A program made the position numbers and the translations under genes. DNA of 64,000 nt, taken from the NCBI RefSeq assembly GCF_900110875.1, contig NZ_FOFM01000001.1, positions 248,001 to 312,000 of the forward strand, read 5' to 3'. This DNA comes from Pseudovibrio axinellae (GTDB lineage: Bacteria; Pseudomonadota; Alphaproteobacteria; Rhizobiales; Stappiaceae). Below the pieces are notes generated by a model. It saw nothing but the letters and a program-made list of their open reading frames with translations. It made no database searches and was not told where the DNA came from. Numbering within the stretch: the first letter of the stretch is position 1; the number at the start of each line of letters is the position of its first letter. Shown here piece by piece: positions 56,167 to 64,000 of this stretch.

Positions 56167-56622
56167 TTACCAGCTTCCGACCAAAGATTCATAAGTACCG
56201 TCGGAATCCTGCTCTTTCATCACTTTGGAGAGGATACCTGAAACATCCCTTACAGCGTTGAGCTGCGTGGACAACAACTTTAGGTTCACAGTCAGTTTTT
56301 CCTGAAGGTCCTGAAGTCTTACGACGATCTCGCTTGGGAGGTTTTCCGGTCCAACGACTTTGCCGGCCATATCCAGATCAAGCATTGCGCGCCCCTTTAA
56401 ATAGGCACTCTCTTCAAGGTCGATATCATCTTTGCCTAGCAATGCTCCGTTTTCGGCCTCAAGCAGGGCATCAACACGGTTTATACTCTTTGACAGGGCA
56501 ATATAGTCCTCTGGCAGGATATAGGCATCTGTCTCTTCAGAGGACGGCTCGACATCCTGTCCAATCGGCTTTGCCGTGCTTGGAACAAGCTCTTGGTGCG
56601 CGTTGTCATGCAACTCAGACAT
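56167..56622 (-). CDS. FlgN-like flagellar export chaperone (probable)
   Basis: 151 residues, acidic, mostly helical. RVDALLEAENGALL, then ESAYLKGRAMLDLDMA, and a long helix NLKLLSTQLNAVRDVSGIL match the pattern of FlgN chaperones, which hold hook-filament junction proteins FlgK and FlgL before export. The presence of flgK and flgL in the same operon supports this. The match is by pattern, not by a decisive motif. It abuts the rod-binding gene. Confidence 0.6.
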   Translation of the reverse strand: MSELHDNAHQELVPSTAKPIGQDVEPSSEETDAYILPEDYIALSKSINRVDALLEAENGALLGKDDIDLEESAYLKGRAMLDLDMAGKVVGPENLPSEIVVRLQDLQEKLTVNLKLLSTQLNAVRDVSGILSKVMKEQDSDGTYESLVGSW

Positions 56623-57117
56623 TTATGCCTCTTCTTTTGGGAAGGTTGGGCGAATAGTGTCGGGCATCAGCATTTCTGCCAAACCGATTTTGCCCGTTTT
56701 GGCGAGCTGATTTGCCAGCTGCTCAGCCATCAGACCCTTCCACATTTTACCTGCAGTACCGCCGCCATAGGCTGTGTCCATCTCCTTTGGCAGCATGGAT
56801 TTCACGAAGGTTTGTAGGACCGCGCTTTCAAGCTTTTCACCCAGATCATCTGTCTGGATGCTCTGGGTGTAGCGATTGCTGGCGGCTGTAAGACTCTCAG
56901 CGCCCTCCTGCCCTTTAGCAGAGACAACTGCGCTTACATTATCGGCGTCTGCCATAAATCTGGCAAAGCCCTTCGACGCCCATGATGGACCCGAAACCGG
57001 CAGATCGCTTGAAACGACGGCTGGAGCTCTCAGCGCCCGCGTTGCCGCGCTGACTTCAGAGGGGTCCGCTTGGTTGATAACATCCAAGACAAGATCACTG
57101 ACAGGCTGAATGGCCAT
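56623..57117 (-). CDS. Rod-binding protein (FlgJ N-terminal domain-like)
   Basis: 164 residues from ATG 57117, with GGGAG 5 bases upstream. The C-terminal half is the rod-binding domain of FlgJ: LESAVLQTFVKSMLP, then YGGGTAGKMWKGLMAEQ and LAEML. The muramidase half of enterobacterial FlgJ is missing, as usual in alphaproteobacteria where a separate enzyme cuts peptidoglycan. The N-terminal half is low-complexity and Ala/Ser-rich. Confidence 0.8.
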   Translation of the reverse strand: MAIQPVSDLVLDVINQADPSEVSAATRALRAPAVVSSDLPVSGPSWASKGFARFMADADNVSAVVSAKGQEGAESLTAASNRYTQSIQTDDLGEKLESAVLQTFVKSMLPKEMDTAYGGGTAGKMWKGLMAEQLANQLAKTGKIGLAEMLMPDTIRPTFPKEEA

Positions 57118-57178
57118 AAGCACTCCCATTAGTCACAAAAAGGGCAATTACAATTGAAATGACCCTAGTTTCCGAGAC

Positions 57179-57583
57179 TTATCTGGACCTGACCTTACCG
57201 GTCGCAACGTGCAGCTCAGCTATCTCCTGAAGTTGCTTTCTTTCTTCGCTTCGATTCAAAGTCACCAGTGCTTTTCCGTGATGTTTTTCGGTCATCGAAG
57301 TTTGGCGTTTTTGATCCAGAAGCTTTTCAAGAAGCTGCTGTTTTTGCTTTTCTTTCAGAGATTTCTTACGATTGTTTGTCTCAAGCCTTCGAGAGATTGC
57401 ACGGTTCATCACCTCCCGCAATGCACCCTCATGTCTGCCCCAGTGGCTAGTCAGCTCTTCTTCTTCATCGGCGCAGCGCGTGATCTCACTATCAAGAACA
57501 GCGACGTCATATTTGATCATCTGCTCTTTTTGTTCTTGAACTTTCATAATGCGCCGAAGGCGTGTAACTCGTGCTTTATCCAT
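57179..57583 (-). CDS. FliJ-like coiled-coil protein
   Basis: 134 residues from ATG 57583, 4 bases after the fliR stop; an upstream in-frame start would overlap fliR. Highly charged and almost entirely coiled coil (RLRRIMKVQEQKEQM, KSLKEKQKQQLLEKLL), matching size and character of FliJ, the export-gate/ATPase linker. No diagnostic motif is visible, so this is a positional and compositional call. Confidence 0.6.
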   Translation of the reverse strand: MDKARVTRLRRIMKVQEQKEQMIKYDVAVLDSEITRCADEEEELTSHWGRHEGALREVMNRAISRRLETNNRKKSLKEKQKQQLLEKLLDQKRQTSMTEKHHGKALVTLNRSEERKQLQEIAELHVATGKVRSR

Positions 57584-57587
57584 GGCT

Positions 57588-58343
57588 TTACTGCAACACC
57601 AGCCAGTCACCAAGACCGGCATAAAACAACCTCATAAGCTCTGTAATGACCTGCCAGAGAATGAAGAGCCCTCCCATCATCACAGCAGGCAAAGCGACAA
57701 AGTACACCGGCATTTGAGGCATGAGTCTGTTAGTTAAGCCAACTGTGAGGTTCACGATCACTCCGTAAACCAGAAACGGGCTCGTAATGCGCAATGCAAG
57801 CAACATTGCTCGCATGAGCTTGCTCGAAAACTGGTCTAAAGCAGCTGCAGGAACGAAATCTCCTCCAACTGGAATTGTACGATAACTTTCAGCCAGGCCG
57901 ACGAAAATGTCAGCGTGCGCACCCGTGATAAACAGCATGGCAGTTGCTGTTAGTGTGATCAAGCCTGCCATCGGTGGCAATTGCTGAAACTCTTCCACGA
58001 TTGGTCCGGCCATATTGTAGCTTGACGCGTTAGCCGCCGCCCCAGCCATCATTTGCAATGTGGCAAAGAATGCTCTTCCGAACGATGCAATCAAGAAACC
58101 GATCAGCAGTTCCACAACAATAATACGCAGCAGCTCATCCAACGGAGCTGCTGCTATCACAGGCTCCACAACCACCATGATCAGAGGAGAGATTGCCAAT
58201 GTGGCGGAAATCGCGATGAACAATCGTACCCGTATCATCACACGCGGTGAAGAAAAGGCCGGCATCGCCATCAGGCATGCTCCAACGCGGCAAAACACCA
58301 CGAAGACACTCAAAATTGCATCTGGAGCAGTTTCTAACGTCAC
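57588..58343 (-). CDS. fliR: Flagellar biosynthetic protein FliR
   Basis: 251 residues, six predicted membrane helices, the length of Fli[18 protein letters not shown] at the N-terminus and [20 protein letters not shown] in the middle are typical. Part of the type III export gate with FliP, FliQ, FlhA and FlhB. The start is a GTG overlapping the flhA stop (GTGA). Confidence 0.93.
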   Translation of the reverse strand: MTLETAPDAILSVFVVFCRVGACLMAMPAFSSPRVMIRVRLFIAISATLAISPLIMVVVEPVIAAAPLDELLRIIVVELLIGFLIASFGRAFFATLQMMAGAAANASSYNMAGPIVEEFQQLPPMAGLITLTATAMLFITGAHADIFVGLAESYRTIPVGGDFVPAAALDQFSSKLMRAMLLALRITSPFLVYGVIVNLTVGLTNRLMPQMPVYFVALPAVMMGGLFILWQVITELMRLFYAGLGDWLVLQ

Positions 58344-60421
58344 GAAATCGATCCCAAGGCCTCAATATCAACGCCGCGCGCGACCTCCATGTGAGACAAG
58401 ATCGGAAGTGCCGGGAACATACGCTCCGTGATCATCCGAACATATTGACGTGCTTCAGGAGCAACCACGACAACAAACCGGTGACCGGCTGTGATGTGCT
58501 CACGAATAGTTTCAGCACTATCTCGCGCAAATTCCTCAACCTGCTTGGGCTCCATATCGAACTCCACAACTTCACCGCTGGTATCGCGGCGCAGAGCTTG
58601 GTGGAATGCGAGATCCCAACGGTTGCCAAGACGCAGAACTTTAAGGCTTCCATCGCCAGCAATATCACCACAAATCTGCGTGGCCATACGCACTCTGACA
58701 TGATCAACGATTTGCTCTGGTCTACGCACGTGTGGAGCGATCTCAGCGATTGCTTCCAGGATCAAGGAGAGATTTCGAATTGAAATACGTTCAGCGAGCA
58801 AAAGCTTCAAAACGGCTTGCAAGCCTGAGTAAGAGATATGCTGCGGGCAGATATCATCAACGAGGCGAGTGTACGCCGGGTCTAGGCGCTCCAGCAGCTT
58901 ACGCATATCCTTATAAGAGAGCAGCTGTGACAAGTTATTGCGGATAACCTCAGACAGGTGCGTGAGTACCACTGAAAGGTTATCAACGGTGGTGAAGCCT
59001 TGACGTTTTACTTCATGTTCGAAAGCGTTGGGTATCCACATCGCCTTCATACCAAAAGCGGGCTCACGCGTTTCGGTGCCAGGAAGCGCTGGTAGATCAC
59101 GTTTACCGCCAATCACCATCAACTCACCAACCTTGATGCTTTCAGAGGCAACAATGGTGCCATGAATCCGGAACTCGTAGCTCTTCGGCTCCAGGTTCAG
59201 GTTGTCAGTAACTTTAATTTCCGGAACGACAAAACCATATTGCTCAGCAAACTTCTTACGCATTTTGTTGATGCGGTTGCCGATTTCTGGCTTTGCAGCA
59301 AGAAGGCGCGCCGTCAGCTGTTTGCCAAGGCGCATCTCAATTTCGGGAAGTTCAAGACTGTCTTTGACGGATTCTTTTTTGACAACCTTTTCTTTCTCAA
59401 CCTTCTTCAGTTCCTCACTGGCCTTAGCCTCATTCGCTTCTCTGGCCTTGATTGGAATGATGTAAGCGGAAAAACCAAGAACGCCGCCAAGCAACACAAA
59501 CGGGAGGAATGGAAGTCCCGGCAGAAGTGAGAGCAAAAAGAGCAGTAACGATGCGACCGCAAGCGCACGAGGGTAGCCCGCCAACTGCCCAAGAACGGCT
59601 TGATCAGTCGACCCTCGGGTCCCACCCTTTGAAACCAGAAGACCGGCAGCTAACGACACCACCAATGCGGGGATCTGAGAAACAAGACCATCCCCAACTG
59701 AAAGTTTGGTGAATACATCTGCTGCTTCGCTCAAGTCCATATCATAACGGGTCACCCCGATGATTATACCGCCCAACACGTTTACAACTGTAATAATCAG
59801 ACCGGCGACCGCATCGCCGCGCACAAACTTGGAAGCACCATCCATGGCACCGAAGAAGGAACTTTCTTCCTCAAGTTCTGCCCTTCGGCGCTGTGCTTCC
59901 TTGTCGTCGATCATTCCGGCTGACAGATCGGCATCAATCGCCATTTGTTTACCCGGAATCCCATCAAGGGTAAAACGCGCGCCAACTTCCGCAATACGGC
60001 TCGCGCCCTTGGTGATCACCAGGAAGTTAACAGTCACCAAGATGGCAAAAACGATCAGACCGATGAGGAAGTCACCGCTCATGACAAACTGAGAGAACCC
60101 GTTGATCACGTAGCCCGCAGCCAAGGGACCTTCGTGTCCGTTTGCCAAAATCAGGCGCGTCGTCGCGATATTGAGCGCCAAACGTAACATTGTGGCGATC
60201 AGCAAAATCGTAGGGAAAGAGGAAAATTCCAAAGGCCGCTGGATCCACAGCGAAACCATTAAGATCAACACAGACAATGCTACCGAGATAGCCAAGCCGA
60301 AGTCGATTATAAACGTTGGCATGGGGAGAAATAGTACAGACAGAATAAAGATAATTCCGACTGCAAATCCAATGTCACGTTTGCTGTTTGGAGCAGCAAC
60401 CCCCGTCACCGTCTGAGACAT
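58340..60421 (-). CDS. flhA: Flagellar biosynthesis protein FlhA
   Basis: 693 residues: eight membrane helices up to about residue 325 and a large cytoplasmic domain forming the export nonamer ring. The FHIPEP signature region is covered by [29 protein letters not shown]-type sequence near 140-170. The linker region (about 335-365) is very Lys/Glu-rich. Core component of the flagellar type III export gate. Confidence 0.96.
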   Translation of the reverse strand: MSQTVTGVAAPNSKRDIGFAVGIIFILSVLFLPMPTFIIDFGLAISVALSVLILMVSLWIQRPLEFSSFPTILLIATMLRLALNIATTRLILANGHEGPLAAGYVINGFSQFVMSGDFLIGLIVFAILVTVNFLVITKGASRIAEVGARFTLDGIPGKQMAIDADLSAGMIDDKEAQRRRAELEEESSFFGAMDGASKFVRGDAVAGLIITVVNVLGGIIIGVTRYDMDLSEAADVFTKLSVGDGLVSQIPALVVSLAAGLLVSKGGTRGSTDQAVLGQLAGYPRALAVASLLLFLLSLLPGLPFLPFVLLGGVLGFSAYIIPIKAREANEAKASEELKKVEKEKVVKKESVKDSLELPEIEMRLGKQLTARLLAAKPEIGNRINKMRKKFAEQYGFVVPEIKVTDNLNLEPKSYEFRIHGTIVASESIKVGELMVIGGKRDLPALPGTETREPAFGMKAMWIPNAFEHEVKRQGFTTVDNLSVVLTHLSEVIRNNLSQLLSYKDMRKLLERLDPAYTRLVDDICPQHISYSGLQAVLKLLLAERISIRNLSLILEAIAEIAPHVRRPEQIVDHVRVRMATQICGDIAGDGSLKVLRLGNRWDLAFHQALRRDTSGEVVEFDMEPKQVEEFARDSAETIREHITAGHRFVVVVAPEARQYVRMITERMFPALPILSHMEVARGVDIEALGSIS

Positions 60422-60563
60422 TCGTACCCTTCAATTCGACATAAGCAGATTGCGCTAACTTGGCCAAAACATTGAAGAGTGAAGCTTGTGTGAGGGTGGT
60501 CTGGAGGGGACGTAAGAGAACCTATCCCCTCCTCGCTTGCATATCTGAACACCTAGGTGTCGG

Positions 60564-60830
60564 CTAGAAGCCGTTCTCAATGCGCCCGTAAATCAATTCG
60601 GTAAGAGAAAATATCTGAGCGCCGATAAACGGACCCGTCATAGCAATCACAATAAAGATCACCACAATCTTAGGAATGAACGTTAAAGTCATTTCCTGAA
60701 TTTGTGTGAGTGCTTGAAACAAGGCAATAATCAAACCAACAAACATGGCCGCACCAACCGTCGGCCCTGTTGCTGTTATCACAGTCCAAATCGCGGTTCG
60801 AACAAGATCAAGTGCATCTGCCTCATTCAT
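60564..60830 (-). CDS. fliQ: Flagellar biosynthetic protein FliQ
   Basis: 88 residues with two membrane helices, the exact size of FliQ. FVGLIIALFQALTQIQEMTLTF is the family hallmark region. Lies 24 bases after flgD and 142 bases before flhA; fliP is not in this window. Confidence 0.95.
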   Translation of the reverse strand: MNEADALDLVRTAIWTVITATGPTVGAAMFVGLIIALFQALTQIQEMTLTFIPKIVVIFIVIAMTGPFIGAQIFSLTELIYGRIENGF

Positions 60831-60853
60831 AGCAAAACGGACCCAATCTGCCC

Positions 60854-61375
60854 TTAAGCGGATGCTTCAGAATCAGTTTCACCTTCACCTTCAGTTTCAC
60901 CTTCAGTTTCACCGTCGACTTCCGCAACCGTTTCATCAGTTGCTACAGGACGGGAGATCTCGATACCTGGTATCAAAGCGACCTTAGTACCATCTTCAAG
61001 GGTCGCAATAGAGCCGTCGGTAAGGATTTGGACCGTCTGGATTATACCCACCACCGGCTCACCCTCACCATCAGGCGATGGCACGGTTATAGTCGCGCCA
61101 ATTAAGTTATTTGCCTGGTTGATGGACTGCTGCTGCAACATTGCGGCCAAGTTCGTGTTTGTTTTTGTGGCCTGCTCAACAGACGAAAACTGCGCCAACT
61201 GCCCCATGTACTCTGCAGTATCAAGTGGATCTGTGGGATCCTGACTCTTCAGAGATTCCATAAAAAGCATAAGAAACGCGTTGTAGTCCAAGTAAGCCTG
61301 TTCGCCAGCATCAGCTGCAAAAACCGGCTCATCACTTGGTGTACTCGTTGTCGATGTAACTGCTTCAACAGCCAT
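60854..61375 (-). CDS. flgD: Flagellar hook assembly scaffold FlgD
   Basis: 173 residues, a short FlgD. The conserved N-terminal domain is present: LMLFMESLKSQDPTDPLDTAEYMGQLAQFSSVEQ (about 35-70), followed by LIGATITVPSPDG and a partial core. The C-terminal 20 residues are acidic and built of GET/EGE repeats encoded by tandem 12-base units at 60874-60915. The hook-capping Tudor and Fn3 modules of enterobacterial FlgD are not evident. Confidence 0.9.
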   Translation of the reverse strand: MAVEAVTSTTSTPSDEPVFAADAGEQAYLDYNAFLMLFMESLKSQDPTDPLDTAEYMGQLAQFSSVEQATKTNTNLAAMLQQQSINQANNLIGATITVPSPDGEGEPVVGIIQTVQILTDGSIATLEDGTKVALIPGIEISRPVATDETVAEVDGETEGETEGEGETDSEASA

Positions 61376-61386
61376 GTTTTAATCCT

Positions 61387-61830
61387 TTAGTAATCGCCTA
61401 CAGCACGAGCAAAGCTCATCTCAACAACTTCGGCACCTTCTCCGTCCTCATTTTCCATCAAAATCCTCATTTCGATGGAAAAGAGTTTTTTAAGGATGCG
61501 CAAGGAGTCGAAGTAACGCCTTTGGTTGATCTTGCCCTCAACCGTTTCCAGACCTTCAAGTATTTCAGAATTTTCAACGGCCTTGCGGATGGAGGCCATC
61601 ATCAAAAGCGCGCGCTGCAAACTATCCGTCTCAGCCTTAGGGTCGATCAACGCACTTTGAATATAGAAATACAACTGACGAAGGGGTGTCTTGGTATCTT
61701 CAGGCTGCATGACGTATGCCTCGAGAAGAAAACTCGCGTCATTCAAAAGATTCACCGAGGTCTTCTGCTCAAAAGATAAAACAGCTCCATTGATGAAAAT
61801 CTTCTCACCCGCTTTAAGGTGCAAACGCAT
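61387..61830 (-). CDS. flbT: Flagellar biosynthesis repressor FlbT
   Basis: 147 residues. LKAGEKIFINGAVL at the N-terminus and LRQLYFYIQSALIDP are FlbT landmarks. FlbT controls flagellin mRNA stability or translation after transcription in alphaproteobacteria. A GGGGGA ribosome site precedes its ATG. Paired with flaF 14 bases upstream, as in Caulobacter and rhizobia. Confidence 0.94.
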   Translation of the reverse strand: MRLHLKAGEKIFINGAVLSFEQKTSVNLLNDASFLLEAYVMQPEDTKTPLRQLYFYIQSALIDPKAETDSLQRALLMMASIRKAVENSEILEGLETVEGKINQRRYFDSLRILKKLFSIEMRILMENEDGEGAEVVEMSFARAVGDY

Positions 61831-61844
61831 TCGATCCCCCTTGT

Positions 61845-62192
61845 TTAGCTCAGGCCTTCACGGACGAGTTCATTGATCTCGATAAGGCCTTGAAAGTCTT
61901 CAGAATTCCCGGTTCTGATCAAATCAGCCTGCTTCACGCACCAAATTCCAATTGAAATCAGGTCCGCGCGCAGGCTTGCAGGCAATGAATTATCCGGGCT
62001 TCCAAGATCGTCGATCAGGATCGTCCACAAACGATGGACAGAGGTCAGTGCCTGAGCAGCTTCTCCAGAGCGGTTACCGAGCTCCTTTGCAGCTTGAAGC
62101 TGTGCAATCACAAGAGAAAACAGCTCACGTTCCTGACCTCTTCTGTCTTCAGAAGAATCTTCGATCGTTTCCGCGTATGACATTTGATACAT
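61845..62192 (-). CDS. flaF: Flagellar biosynthesis regulator FlaF
   Basis: 115 residues from ATG 62192, giving the usual MYQMSYAETIEDS start with GGGGCA upstream; the frame opens four codons earlier. Helical protein of FlaF length, required with FlbT for flagellin production in alphaproteobacteria. Follows flgL by about 38 bases. Confidence 0.92.
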   Translation of the reverse strand: MYQMSYAETIEDSSEDRRGQERELFSLVIAQLQAAKELGNRSGEAAQALTSVHRLWTILIDDLGSPDNSLPASLRADLISIGIWCVKQADLIRTGNSEDFQGLIEINELVREGLS

Positions 62193-62230
62193 ATAGTGCC
62201 CCAAAAAGTTCTTTATAAATCAGTGAACAC

Positions 62231-63283
62231 TTACAAGTAATTCATAATGCTTAGGTTTTTCATTTGAGCGGTAATAGCGTAAGTCGCTTCAAGCTGCGTT
62301 TGCGCCAAACTCAACTCAATCGCAGCCCGCGCTGGATCAACGTTTTCAAGATCGTTGATACGCAGGTTCAACATGTCGCTTTTCAACTCAATGTCAGTAT
62401 TTGTTGATGTGATTTTTTCTGCAATTGCGCCTACTTGTGCCGCCAAGGAGATCACTTCATTCGTCGCTACATTTAAACTCTCGACCGCCTTCCCAGAAAT
62501 CAAAGAGCCAGTTTCTACTGATACATCCAGTTTTCCAAACACAGCGATAATGGAAAGCCCTTTAGCTAACTCACGAAAAGCTTCATCATCTGCTGATTCA
62601 GAACCCGTCGTTGTGACACCCTCGCTGATCGTAGCTGTCATCTTCTCTTCGGTTGCCGATGACCAGGTAGGAGACCAGTCAGCACCAAAGATATCATTTA
62701 GGACTGCACTGCCTAAAAAGGTCTCCCAGTCCTGACCTGCCGGATCACCAGAAGTTGGAATAGAGGCTGTTGCCGGATCGTCAATCACGAACCCGAAGTA
62801 GGTTTGGAAAGCAGTCTCAATGGCCGCCTCTGGCCCATCTTCAAAGGCAGTCATCGGGGCTGTATCGGTGTTAATGCCCCCAAAGAGATAAACCCCTCCA
62901 ACACCGGTATTAAGCGAACTTACGAGTTTTCCAATCTCAGTGTAAGCCAGATCAGAAGCCGTTTCGAGGAACCCTGTGTCTTGCTCTAGCGCCAAAAGGT
63001 TTGCAGTAAACTCTGAACCACTGGTCTGAATATCATTCAAAGATAGGGTCATGACTTCCATTCTTGCGACCAAAGCACTGTTGGCATCAAGCTGGCTCTG
63101 CAGCATATCCCATTCAACATGAAATGATGTTGCAAGGCCGGCCTGTGCACCCATTGCCAGCCCATAGTCAGCAACTTTTTCAGAGATACTCTCGATCGCG
63201 GCTTTATCAACGTTCGCCCGGTGTTGGATCAAGTAGTTACTTAAGCTCAGTGAGCTAGATAAGGTAGAAACTGAATACACCAT
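62231..63283 (-). CDS. flgL: Flagellar hook-associated protein FlgL
   Basis: 350 residues. N-terminal D0/D1 helices (about 1-130) and C-terminal D1/D0 helices (ARAAIELSLAQTQLEATYAITAQM) frame a variable outer domain, as in flagellin-like proteins. Secreted through the flagellar export system and forms the hook-filament junction with FlgK. Starts 2 bases after the flgK stop. Confidence 0.9.
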   Translation of the reverse strand: MVYSVSTLSSSLSLSNYLIQHRANVDKAAIESISEKVADYGLAMGAQAGLATSFHVEWDMLQSQLDANSALVARMEVMTLSLNDIQTSGSEFTANLLALEQDTGFLETASDLAYTEIGKLVSSLNTGVGGVYLFGGINTDTAPMTAFEDGPEAAIETAFQTYFGFVIDDPATASIPTSGDPAGQDWETFLGSAVLNDIFGADWSPTWSSATEEKMTATISEGVTTTGSESADDEAFRELAKGLSIIAVFGKLDVSVETGSLISGKAVESLNVATNEVISLAAQVGAIAEKITSTNTDIELKSDMLNLRINDLENVDPARAAIELSLAQTQLEATYAITAQMKNLSIMNYL

Positions 63284-63285
63284 AA

Positions 63286-64000
63286 TTAGCTCACTGCTCC
63301 CAGAAGATCTTTAAACATATTATCAATTGTCGACATCAACCTGGCGGAAGCAGAGTAGGACGTTTCAATCGTCAACAAGCGCTGCATCTCTAGATCCAGA
63401 TTGACACCTGTACTATTTGAAAGCATCTGCGCGTTTGATTGGAATGCAGTTGCATCCATCATTGCACTCTCTGTCGCGACCGTACGCTCAGCACTAAACC
63501 AACTCACACGATTGGTCGCAAATTCCAACAGCGTCGAACTTGTATTCAGGCCTGTCCCTGGGCCAAATGTGTAAACATCATTGAGCTGATCGACATACTC
63601 GTTAAGTAGTCCAGAATAACCACCATTACCGTCGACATTCCATACGAACGATGCGCCATTGATCCCACCATCGCGAAGCAACATAACATCGCCGCCTTGA
63701 GCTGGGTCCACTGCACTATTGACTTGCAACCGGCTGATAAGATCACCAGCGCCTGCAACAATTGTGAAGACACCGTCAGCAGACGCTGTACCAGGGGCAG
63801 GTTCATGCTCCTGGAATACATCAACCAGAGCCTTAGCGACCTCATCAAGCTGGGTCTGCATTGTGACGAGCGTTTCATCGCGCATCTTGGCATATCCAGC
63901 AATCGCGCCCCCAGAGATGGGCGCAGACGCATCAGGACCAGCAACAGCTATCCCATCAACGAGTATATTATTACCAAGCTCACCGGAGGATAGGGACAAA
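63286..64000 (-). CDS. flgK: Flagellar hook-associated protein FlgK, N-terminus beyond window
   Basis: 238 codons of the C-terminal part are visible; the start lies past base 64000. It ends in LDLEMQRLLTIETSYSASARL, the family's conserved C-terminal D0 helix. Position directly before flgL agrees. First gene seen of the minus-strand operon running to 55332. Confidence 0.92.
   Translation of the reverse strand, partial: LSLSSGELGNNILVDGIAVAGPDASAPISGGAIAGYAKMRDETLVTMQTQLDEVAKALVDVFQEHEPAPGTASADGVFTIVAGAGDLISRLQVNSAVDPAQGGDVMLLRDGGINGASFVWNVDGNGGYSGLLNEYVDQLNDVYTFGPGTGLNTSSTLLEFATNRVSWFSAERTVATESAMMDATAFQSNAQMLSNSTGVNLDLEMQRLLTIETSYSASARLMSTIDNMFKDLLGAVS

Overview
The window is ordinary chromosomal DNA of an alphaproteobacterium, most likely a marine member of the Hyphomicrobiales (Stappiaceae/Pseudovibrio-like; this placement is inference). 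Evidence: a flagellar block with the alphaproteobacterial regulators flaF and flbT in the order flgK-flgL-flaF-flbT-flgD-fliQ-flhA-fliR; the gph / rpiA-DUF2059-gor neighbourhood; DUF2865, CreA and class II DAHP synthase proteins; and base composition near 50% GC. I see no transposase, integrase, phage gene, CRISPR array or rRNA. One tRNA gene (Val, anticodon TAC) is present.

Layout. 1-3.4 kb: 3' end of a short-chain dehydrogenase, a DUF2817 zinc-peptidase-like protein, a nucleoside hydrolase and a 115-residue unknown. 3.4-16 kb: two RND efflux systems (permease plus adaptor each, the second behind a PadR regulator) enclosing an L,D-transpeptidase and a PuuE-type allantoinase. 16-20 kb: phospholipid genes pssA-psd and an Atm1-type ABC exporter, then an intergenic region with a good plus-strand terminator that belongs to no visible gene. 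20-32 kb: LysM protein, LOG-family protein, RarD-like permease, cimA, cysS, small secreted or membrane proteins, CreA, DUF2865 and gltX. 32-45 kb: two MFS permeases, nadE, a single-domain response regulator, class II DAHP synthase, a gamma-glutamylcyclotransferase-like protein, gor, DUF2059, rpiA, gph, tRNA-Val and a divergent stand-alone trpB. 45-53 kb: a dipeptide ABC transport locus with two close dppA paralogues flanking dppBCDF. 53-55 kb: MerR regulator, slyX and GntR regulator. 55-64 kb: a minus-strand flagellar export/hook operon running from flgK (cut by the window end) to unnamed accessory genes.

Most units are short operons. pssA follows psd by 11 bases, dppB-C-D-F are nearly abutting, and the flagellar genes are tightly packed with a GTGA overlap between flhA and fliR. 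Intrinsic terminators are clear at many gene ends. No single previously undescribed system stands out. The best leads are a candidate small RNA near 19.87-19.94 kb, a 31-residue membrane peptide gene with its own terminator at 28.17-28.34 kb, the divergent TrpB, the RND pump with one missing intramembrane acid and an inserted helical pair, the doubled dppA, and the uncharacterised genes at the end of the flagellar operon.
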